A stretch of DNA of 12,350 nucleotides from JAUVKT01 sp964634565 (GTDB lineage: Bacteria > Bacteroidota > Bacteroidia > Bacteroidales > VadinHA17): contig CAZWLP010000068.1 of NCBI GenBank assembly GCA_964634565.1, positions 1 through 12,350 on the forward strand, in the 5' to 3' direction. Each line of letters begins with the position of its first letter. The stretch's first letter is position 1. Shown here one piece after another: positions 6,197 through 12,350 of the stretch. The translations under genes and the position numbers were made by a program. The notes under the pieces are model-generated. The model searched no databases. It was not told the DNA's origin and was given only the letters and a program-made list of their open reading frames with translations.

Positions 6197-6640
6197 TCAC
6201 TTCATCCATTCAAACAGGCGGTAATGTTCGCCATCCATTCCCATTGCCTGGTATGTAAGTTGTGCCCTTATATTATCTTTCTCGACATATAGTCTCAGTC
6301 CGGGTATATTTTCCTTGGAGGCTTCCTCCTTAATAAAGTTATACATATGCCTGAAAACACCTTTTCTCCTGTATTCAGGAATAACATATACACTCTGGAA
6401 CCACCATATATAGGAGTTACGCCAGTCGCTCCATTCAGGTGTGATAAGAAGAGAGGCAACAGGCTTACTATCTGACTCTGTTATATAATATGTTCCTTTT
6501 GAGGGATCGCTGAAAACGGCTAAGACTCCGTTTGAAATAGTTGAATGATCCAGTTCGAGACCTTCTGTCTCCATCGCCATTTTCTGCTGAAAGTTTATTA
6601 TTATTGCAGCATCTTCATTCTTGGCTTTTCGTATTTTCAT
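6197..6640 (-). CDS. GNAT family N-acetyltransferase
   Basis: Predicted soluble acetyl-CoA-dependent acetyltransferase of 147 residues, single GNAT domain. The N-terminal MKIRKAKNEDA (1-11) is the usual first strand and helix. Motif A, which holds the acetyl-CoA pyrophosphate, is VYVIPEYRRKGVFRHMY (84-100, with Arg91, Arg92 and Gly94). Motif B follows around LYVEKDNIRAQLTYQAMGM (117-135). An aromatic strip YIWWFQ (77-82) precedes motif A. Substrate cannot be told from the sequence. It starts 57 bp after the carB stop on the same strand and has no obvious promoter of its own, so it is probably the last gene of the patB-carAB transcript. The start is supported by the conserved N-terminal fold, though the ribosome site is weak. 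Confidence 0.9.
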   Translation of the reverse strand: MKIRKAKNEDAAIIINFQQKMAMETEGLELDHSTISNGVLAVFSDPSKGTYYITESDSKPVASLLITPEWSDWRNSYIWWFQSVYVIPEYRRKGVFRHMYNFIKEEASKENIPGLRLYVEKDNIRAQLTYQAMGMDGEHYRLFEWMK

Positions 6641-6697
6641 TTTCCAATATTTATCTGTTTCTAAGCTTATGCCCTTTGCCCTGATCTCCGCGCCTTC

Positions 6698-9600
6698 CTA
6701 TTTATATTCATCCCAGCTCATCACCTCCATTTCTTCCGGCTTAATATCGCAAAAGGCCATAATAAATGCACTTGCCAGTCTTGCGTTTGTTAGCAGGGGA
6801 ATATTATAATCTATTGCACTTCTCCTGATGGAGTAATCGTTATTCAGCTCATTCGCTGACAGGTCTTTTGGAATATTAACAACAAGGTCGACTTTCCTGT
6901 CCCTGATAAGGTCTATTGTATTTGGCGTCTTATCTTTTTCATCGGGCCAGTAGGCTACCTGGGTTTCAATCCCGGCATTCATCAGAAACTGGTGTGTTCC
7001 CCTGGTAGCATATAATTTATATCCTTTTCCAATAAGTGCCCTGGCACTGTTTATTAACTCTACCTTTGATCTGGCCGGCCCTGTTGATAGCAGGATCCCT
7101 TTTTGAGGTATTTTATATCCTACTGAAAGCATTGATTTTAATATTGCCTCATAAAAGCTTTCGCCTATACACGCTACCTCTCCTGTCGATGACATATCCA
7201 CTCCCAGCACCGGGTCGGCTTTTGCCAGGCGTGAGAAAGAAAACTGAGGAGCTTTAACCCCTACATAATCCAGGTCGAACACAGATTTGTGTGGTTTTTC
7301 AAACTCAGATCCTATCATTACGCGGGTGGCCAGATCTATAAGGTTTGTTTTAAGAACTTTCGACACAAAGGGCATACTTCTGCTGGCTCTCAGGTTGCAT
7401 TCAATAACTTTAATATCATTATCCCGTGCCAGGAACTGCATATTGAAAGGGCCACTGATATTTAGCTCCCTGGCAATTTCGCGAGATATTTTCTTTATTC
7501 TCCTTACAGTCTCAAAGTATATCTTCTGAGGGGGGAATACAATAGTGGCATCTCCTGAGTGAACGCCGGCAAATTCAACATGTTCGCTTATTGCATAGGC
7601 AACTATTTCGCCTTTTCTGGCAACAGCATCAATCTCAATCTCTTTGGCATTTTCTATAAATTCAGAAACTACAACGGGGTATTGCTTCGACACACTTGCT
7701 GCCAGTTCCAGAAAATGAGTAAGTTCATCCTTATTTGAAACAACATTCATTGCAGCACCCGAGAGAACGTATGACGGCCTTACCAGCACCGGAAATCCAA
7801 TCCGGTCGACAAAGTCGTGGATATCGTCGACACTGGTAAGCTCTTTCCATTCTGGCTGGTCAACATTTAGTTCATCGAGCATGCTCGAAAACTTATGTCT
7901 GTTTTCAGCCCTGTCGATAGATTGTGGGCTGGTACCCAGAATATTTACCTTATAAGCATCCAGTCGCATGGCAAGATTATTGGGGATTTGTCCGCCAACA
8001 GAGACAATTACTCCGCGCGGAGTTTCCAGGTCGATAATATCCAATACTCTTTCAAGGGATAATTCATCGAAATACAGTCTGTCGCAGCTATCATAGTCGG
8101 TGCTTACTGTTTCAGGGTTATAGTTGATCATTACCGATCTGTATCCTTCGCTTCTGACAGTATCGATTGCATTTACTGAGCACCAGTCAAATTCCACACT
8201 CGAACCGATCCTGTAAGCTCCGGATCCAAGTACTATAATCGATCTGCCGTCATTTTCGTACCATATGTCGTGCTCTGACCCACTGTAAGTCATGTAGAGG
8301 TAATTTGTTACAGCCGGGTATTCGGCAGCCAGGGTATCAATTTGTTTTACCCATGGTATTATACCCAGTGATTTACGGTACTGACGCACCGTCCTCATAT
8401 TATCCTCAATATCTTCAGATTCAGAATTTAATATATATCTTGCCAGCTGGAAATCACTGAATCCGCATATCTTTAATTTTTTAAACAGATCAAGCGGAAC
8501 ATCCTCCAATATCTTGTATGATTGCAATTCCTGTTTTAGCTCTATAATATTTTTAAGTTTGTAGAGGAACCATCTGTCGATCTTTGTAAGATTATATATT
8601 TTTTCAATATCGAAGCCCCTTTCAAGTGCTTCAGCTATTGAAAATATTCTCATATCAGTTGGTTTATTAAGTTCTTCCTCAATATCTTCAAATGTAAGAT
8701 TCTGGTTTCCAACAAAGCCATGCATTCCCTGTCCTATCATGCGCAGACCCTTTTGAATTACCTCTTCAAAGGTTCGTCCAATAGCCATTACTTCACCAAC
8801 ACTCTTCATGCTGCTTCCTATTTCGTGCGACACCCCCTGAAACTTATTAAGGTCCCAGCGGGGAATTTTGCAAACTATATAATCGAGTGCTGGTTCGAAG
8901 CAGGCAGTTGTGGTTTTGGTTACCGAATTTTTTAATTCATGAAGTCCGTAGCCAAGTGCAAGCTTGGCTGCAATAAAGGCCAGGGGATAACCGGTTGCTT
9001 TTGATGCCAGGGCACTCGACCGTGATAATCTGGCGTTAACCTCAATAACGCGATAATCTTCCGATTCGGGATCGAGAGCATACTGTACATTGCATTCTCC
9101 TACAATACCGATATGCCTTATTATTTTTATCGAAAGTTCTCTTAGCTTATGGTATTCCCTGTTGCTGAGAGTTTGTGAGGGAGCCACCACAATACTCTCA
9201 CCAGTATGTATACCAAGGGGATCGAAGTTTTCCATATTGCATACTGTGATGCAATTATCAAAGCGGTCACGAACAACCTCATATTCAACTTCTTTCCATC
9301 CTTTTAACGATTCCTCAACAAGTATCTGAGGAGAGTAGCTAAAGGCTTTTTCAGCCATTTGAAGCAGCTCCTCCCTGTTTGCACAGAATCCTGAGCCCTG
9401 ACCGCCCAGGGTATAAGCAGCCCTTATAATTAGTGGGAAACCCAGTTTATCAGATGCATTCAGGGCTTCTTCAACATTTTCAACTGCAAGGCTACTGGGT
9501 GTTTTGACATTTATTTCATTTAGCTTATTTACGAAGAGCTCCCTGTCTTCTGTATCCATAATTGCTCGTACAGGAGTACCCAGCACCTTTACATTATATT

Positions 9601-9922
9601 TTTCAAAAATACCTTTTTTGTAAAGTTCAGTTCCGCAGTTCAGTGCTGTCTGACCTCCAAACGCCAGTAAAATACCTTCAGGTTTTTCCTTTGCAATAAC
9701 TTTTTCTACAAATTCAGGTGTTACCGGTAAAAAATATATTTTATCAGCTACTTTTTCAGAAGTCTGAACCGTTGCAATATTAGGATTTATCAGTACGGTA
9801 GATACACCTTCTTCTTTTAGTGCTTTCAGGGCCTGTGACCCGCTGTAATCAAATTCACCAGCTTCACCTATCTTAAGTGCGCCTGATCCCAGGATAATTA
9901 CTTTTTTAATATTTTTATTCAT
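6698..9922 (-). CDS. carB: Carbamoyl-phosphate synthase large subunit
   Basis: Makes carbamoyl phosphate from bicarbonate, ammonia delivered by CarA, and two ATP, feeding pyrimidine and arginine synthesis. The 1074-residue product matches the usual length. The first half has GSGALKIGEAGEFDYSG (12-28), GGQTALNCG (89-97), LGGQGSGF (172-179) and the metal-binding end of the ATP-grasp fold IEVNARLSRSSALASKATG (293-311). An oligomerisation region spans about 405-555. The second half repeats the pattern: GSGAYRIGSSVEFD (566-579), VGGQIPNNL (642-650), SEHVEFAGVHSGDAT (779-793) and ECNLRASRSMPFVSK (841-855). The C-terminal allosteric MGS-like domain is about 940-1074. Many of these stretches read like the eukaryotic CAD synthase rather than E. 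coli CarB. I chose ATG 9920-9922, since the upstream 20 residues lie within carA and are not conserved. The start overlaps the carA stop by eight bases, with AAAGGA upstream as ribosome site. Confidence 0.97.
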   Translation of the reverse strand: MNKNIKKVIILGSGALKIGEAGEFDYSGSQALKALKEEGVSTVLINPNIATVQTSEKVADKIYFLPVTPEFVEKVIAKEKPEGILLAFGGQTALNCGTELYKKGIFEKYNVKVLGTPVRAIMDTEDRELFVNKLNEINVKTPSSLAVENVEEALNASDKLGFPLIIRAAYTLGGQGSGFCANREELLQMAEKAFSYSPQILVEESLKGWKEVEYEVVRDRFDNCITVCNMENFDPLGIHTGESIVVAPSQTLSNREYHKLRELSIKIIRHIGIVGECNVQYALDPESEDYRVIEVNARLSRSSALASKATGYPLAFIAAKLALGYGLHELKNSVTKTTTACFEPALDYIVCKIPRWDLNKFQGVSHEIGSSMKSVGEVMAIGRTFEEVIQKGLRMIGQGMHGFVGNQNLTFEDIEEELNKPTDMRIFSIAEALERGFDIEKIYNLTKIDRWFLYKLKNIIELKQELQSYKILEDVPLDLFKKLKICGFSDFQLARYILNSESEDIEDNMRTVRQYRKSLGIIPWVKQIDTLAAEYPAVTNYLYMTYSGSEHDIWYENDGRSIIVLGSGAYRIGSSVEFDWCSVNAIDTVRSEGYRSVMINYNPETVSTDYDSCDRLYFDELSLERVLDIIDLETPRGVIVSVGGQIPNNLAMRLDAYKVNILGTSPQSIDRAENRHKFSSMLDELNVDQPEWKELTSVDDIHDFVDRIGFPVLVRPSYVLSGAAMNVVSNKDELTHFLELAASVSKQYPVVVSEFIENAKEIEIDAVARKGEIVAYAISEHVEFAGVHSGDATIVFPPQKIYFETVRRIKKISREIARELNISGPFNMQFLARDNDIKVIECNLRASRSMPFVSKVLKTNLIDLATRVMIGSEFEKPHKSVFDLDYVGVKAPQFSFSRLAKADPVLGVDMSSTGEVACIGESFYEAILKSMLSVGYKIPQKGILLSTGPARSKVELINSARALIGKGYKLYATRGTHQFLMNAGIETQVAYWPDEKDKTPNTIDLIRDRKVDLVVNIPKDLSANELNNDYSIRRSAIDYNIPLLTNARLASAFIMAFCDIKPEEMEVMSWDEYK

Positions 9923-11024
9923 TTTTTCCTTTGCCGGGGTTTGATTCTTTAGCTTTTTTAATATTATCAATAAACACATCAAACAGGAAATCTGTATCAG
10001 TTGGTCCGCCTGAAGCTTCTGGATGGAATTGGGTTGAAAAGAAGGGTTGGCTTATATGTTTCATGCCTTCATTTGTATTATCATTAATGTTTACAAAAAG
10101 AGGTTCCCATTCTTTGTTAAGTGATTTATTGTCTACCGCAAAGCCATGATTCTGTGATGTGATATAAGCTCTGTTTGTCCCTGTTTGCAGAACAGGCTGA
10201 TTATGACTTCTGTGCCCGTACTTTAGTTTATATGTTTCTGCTCCGGAGGCAAGTGCCATTAACTGGTTTCCCAGACATATTCCAAATATAGGAATGTCTT
10301 CTGTAAGCGATCTGCTGATATTTTTTATTGTTGTTGTGCATTTTTTGGGGTCTCCAGGGCCATTTGAGATAAAGAGACCATCAAATTCAAGCTGCCGGTA
10401 ATCAAAGTCCCATGGAACTCTTATTATTGTAGTATCTCGCTTCAGAAGATTTCTGATTATATTGTATTTAACACCACAATCAATAAGCACTATCCTGTAT
10501 TTTCCATTGCCGTACTCCTTAGGTTTTTTAATGCTTACTTCTTCGACCAGGTTAATATTATTTGGATTATAAAACTCAATCTCACTTCCTTCAGGTTCAA
10601 TTTTCCCCAGCATTGAGCCTTTTTCTCTCAGTCTTTTTGTTAAAGCTCTGGTATCAATTCCGTAGATTCCCGGAACCTGTTTATCAAGGAGCCACTGATG
10701 AAGGCTTTCGGCGGCATTCCAGTGACTGTAATTAAAGGAATAATCTGATACGATCAGACCGCTGATATGTATATCGGAAGATTCATGAAATTTATAAAGG
10801 TCGTCTTCCTCTTCGATTCCAGGAGCTCCATAATTGCCAATCAGTGGGTAGGTAAGGCATAGTATCTGGCCGCGGTATGATGGATCGGTAAGACTTTCAG
10901 GATATCCTGTCATAGCAGTATTAAAAACTACTTCTCCGGCTGAAGCGATAGTTTTTCCAAAAGATTTACCGCGGTATTGAGTACCATCCTCAAGTGTCAG
11001 TTTTACGTTTATATAGCGATCCAT
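9915..11024 (-). CDS. carA: Carbamoyl-phosphate synthase small (glutaminase) subunit
   Basis: Hydrolyses glutamine and passes ammonia to CarB. The product has 369 residues. The N-terminal domain runs to about 165 and includes FNTAMTGYPESLTDPSY (34-50) and IDTRALTKRLREKG (123-136). The class I glutamine amidotransferase domain (about 176-355) has the oxyanion segment SNGPGDP (220-226), nucleophile Cys250 in GICLGNQ, and His334/Glu336 in FHPEA, so the catalytic triad is complete. Asn253 stands where many family members, including E. coli, have histidine (GICLGHQ). GYPESLTDPSY, SQNHGFAV (290-297) and QFHPEASGGP (332-341) follow the CAD-type pattern closely. The start codon shares its A with the patB stop (TAATG), so translation is likely coupled. 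The last eight bases overlap carB. Confidence 0.97.
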   Translation of the reverse strand: MDRYINVKLTLEDGTQYRGKSFGKTIASAGEVVFNTAMTGYPESLTDPSYRGQILCLTYPLIGNYGAPGIEEEDDLYKFHESSDIHISGLIVSDYSFNYSHWNAAESLHQWLLDKQVPGIYGIDTRALTKRLREKGSMLGKIEPEGSEIEFYNPNNINLVEEVSIKKPKEYGNGKYRIVLIDCGVKYNIIRNLLKRDTTIIRVPWDFDYRQLEFDGLFISNGPGDPKKCTTTIKNISRSLTEDIPIFGICLGNQLMALASGAETYKLKYGHRSHNQPVLQTGTNRAYITSQNHGFAVDNKSLNKEWEPLFVNINDNTNEGMKHISQPFFSTQFHPEASGGPTDTDFLFDVFIDNIKKAKESNPGKGKNE

Positions 11025-12196
11025 TATCTGTTTTTTACTGCTGTTTCAATATTATCAAGAGCAAGTCTGAGCGTGTTTTCCGGACAGGCAATGTTTATCC
11101 TCATAAAACCATCTCCACCCGGCCCGAACATCGTTCCTTCATTCATTCCCACACCTGCTTTATTAATAAAGAAATCGCTCAGTGCTTCTGGCTTTAGTCT
11201 CAGTGCCCTGCAATCCAGCCATATCATATATGTTGCTTCAGGTTTTACCGGAATAATTTCCATAGCTGAATGCTTTAAGCGCCCTGTAAGATAATCAATA
11301 TTGTTTTGCAGGTAGTTGAGCAGTTGATTTAGCCAGTCTTCTCCTTTTTGATAGGCTGCGATAGATGCTTCTGTTCCAAAAATATTTCCGCCGGTAATAT
11401 GAAGACTATCTATTTGCTTGTTAAATTTTTCTCTTATTTGCTTATCAGAAATTATCACCGACGATGTTGCCAGCCCGGCCAGATTGAAAGTTTTGCTGGG
11501 AGCCATGCAGCTTATTGTAATTGAAGATATTTCCTCAGACAGTGATGCAAGCGGAATATGCTTAAATCCCGGGAGAACCAGGTCTGAATGGATTTCATCA
11601 CTTATAATAAGGATATTATATCTCCTGCAGATACTGGCTAATTCTTTTAACTCTTCTCTTTTCCAGGCTCTTCCTACCGGATTATGAGGGTTCGACAGAA
11701 TAAGCATTTTTGCTCCTCCTTTTGCTTTTTTCTCCAGATCATCAAGATCAAAGCTGTAATATCCGTTTTCTTCCCTTAGTCTGTTAAATAGTATTTTCCT
11801 TCCGTGGTCTTTAATTGCAGTAAAGAAAGGAAAATAAACCGGGGGCTGTACAATAATACTATCGCCCGGCTCAGTATAAGCAAGTGTACAAATATTTAAT
11901 GCAGGAACTATGCCCGGGCTAAATATGATCCATTCCTTGCTTATTGTCCATAAATATCTTTTTTGTACCCAGTTAATAAGAGATTCAAAATACTCTTCTC
12001 TCCTTATGGTGTATCCAAGTATTTCATGATCCAGCCTTTTTTTAATTGCCTCAATTATAAAGGGAGGTGTACGGAAATCCATATCTGCCACCCACATGGG
12101 AATAAGCTTATCATTCCCAAATACTTCAGATCTTAAATCGTATTTAACACAGTTTGTTCCCTGCCGGTTAACAGGATCGTCGAAGTTATATATCAT
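11024..12196 (-). CDS. patB: PLP-dependent C-S lyase / aminotransferase, MalY/PatB family
   Basis: A fold-type I pyridoxal-phosphate enzyme of 390 residues, the standard MalY/PatB length. Members act mainly as cystathionine beta-lyases or cysteine-S-conjugate lyases, breaking the C-S bond of cystathionine to give homocysteine, pyruvate and ammonia. Visible signatures are MWVADMDF (34-41), LSNPHNPVGRAW (167-178), SDEIHSDLV (199-207, Asp200 contacting the cofactor ring nitrogen), PSKTFNLAGL (233-242, Lys235 the Schiff-base lysine) and MRINIA (365-370, Arg366 binding the substrate carboxylate). The N-terminus YNFDDPVNRQGTNCVKYD is typical, which supports the start at 12196. It is the first gene of the patB-carA-carB-GNAT cluster, and its stop overlaps the carA start by one base. 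The exact substrate is not fixed by sequence; a plain aminotransferase role is possible. Confidence 0.9.
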   Translation of the reverse strand: MIYNFDDPVNRQGTNCVKYDLRSEVFGNDKLIPMWVADMDFRTPPFIIEAIKKRLDHEILGYTIRREEYFESLINWVQKRYLWTISKEWIIFSPGIVPALNICTLAYTEPGDSIIVQPPVYFPFFTAIKDHGRKILFNRLREENGYYSFDLDDLEKKAKGGAKMLILSNPHNPVGRAWKREELKELASICRRYNILIISDEIHSDLVLPGFKHIPLASLSEEISSITISCMAPSKTFNLAGLATSSVIISDKQIREKFNKQIDSLHITGGNIFGTEASIAAYQKGEDWLNQLLNYLQNNIDYLTGRLKHSAMEIIPVKPEATYMIWLDCRALRLKPEALSDFFINKAGVGMNEGTMFGPGGDGFMRINIACPENTLRLALDNIETAVKNR

Positions 12197-12221
12197 ATCC
12201 CAGAGTATAAATCCGGGGTAT
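12195..12221 (-). promoter_or_regulatory. Hairpin covering the patB start codon
   Basis: On the minus strand ATACCCCGGA (12212-12221) can pair with TCTGGGATAT (12195-12204) around a 7-nt loop, with nine of ten positions paired (one G-U, one C-A mismatch). The downstream arm contains the only ribosome-site-like bases (GGGAT) and the first two bases of the patB ATG. Such a fold could lower translation of patB and, through coupling, of carA. Confidence 0.4.
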
Positions 12222-12275
12222 AAAGATAAAGATAAAAGATATAAGGTAAAAGGAAAAAGGAAAAAGTCGGAGCGA
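12222..12275 (-). repeat. Low-complexity pyrimidine tract upstream of patB
   Basis: Read on the minus strand, this leader is a run of short units such as CTTTTTCC, CTTTTACC and ATCTTTATC, almost without G. Several TATCTTTA-like -7 matches lie within it, but no TTTG or TTG sits at the right distance upstream, so no promoter can be fixed. Similar CTTTTACC-type tracts recur between genes in Bacteroidota genomes. Confidence 0.5.
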
Positions 12276-12284
12276 AGCGGAGAT

Positions 12285-12328
12285 CACGCTTTGCGTGGTA
12301 AAAATGAAAAAGTAAACCGGAAACCGGG
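12285..12328. repeat. Short palindromes at the right edge
   Basis: CACGC-TTT-GCGTG (12285-12297) is a perfect 5-bp hairpin, and CCGG-AAA-CCGG (12317-12327) is another. They follow the purine-rich GGAGCGAAGCGGAG on the plus strand. No gene is visible from 12197 to the window end; these may be the 3' end of an upstream transcript or an intergenic repeat cut by the window edge. Confidence 0.35.
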
Positions 12329-12350
12329 CCGAGCGATAATAAGCCTGCCA

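Noticed and set aside
9923..9982. A 20-residue N-terminal extension of CarB
   Set aside because: It lies wholly inside carA in another frame. The conserved CarB N-terminus begins at MNKNIKKVIILGSG, which has a good ribosome site.

Overview
The window looks like a piece of core chromosome from a member of the Bacteroidota, probably near the Bacteroidales/Marinilabiliales. Three things point there. Promoters match the Bacteroidota -33 TTTG / -7 TAnnTTTG pattern, best seen in front of the tRNA gene. RecQ carries the long C-terminal extension common in that phylum. TatC has an enlarged first periplasmic loop. No genus can be named from the sequence alone. I see no prophage, insertion sequence, CRISPR array or defence island.

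Left part (1-1949), minus strand: a tRNA-Leu(UAG) gene with its own strong promoter, preceded on the same strand by a tatC-lptB pair. TatC is the core of the twin-arginine protein translocase. LptB is the ATPase that powers lipopolysaccharide export. The pair starts from a promoter in the 204-bp region shared with the divergent recQ.

Middle (1950-6196), plus strand: recQ, encoding a DNA repair helicase of 726 residues. A 217-bp gap follows, filled with direct and inverted repeats. Then comes a two-gene ABC-2 exporter (ATPase plus one six-helix permease). Its ATPase has a glutamate in place of the Q-loop glutamine, as described for lantibiotic-immunity (LanF) ATPases. A 134-bp convergent gap with two REP-like palindromes ends this part.

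Right part (6197-12350), minus strand: a tightly packed gene cluster transcribed leftward in the order patB-like C-S lyase/aminotransferase, carA, carB, GNAT acetyltransferase. patB and carA share one base (TAATG), and carA and carB overlap by eight. CarA and CarB together make carbamoyl phosphate for pyrimidines and arginine. Both read strikingly like the eukaryotic CAD-type enzyme. The start codon of the first gene lies in a predicted hairpin, and the DNA further upstream is a low-complexity pyrimidine tract plus short palindromes.

Most of the content is ordinary housekeeping. The points most worth a second look are the start-codon hairpin and coupling of the patB-carAB cluster, the CAD-like CarAB, the E-loop exporter, and the intergenic repeats at 4176-4274 and 6154-6196. 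No clear new biological system is visible.
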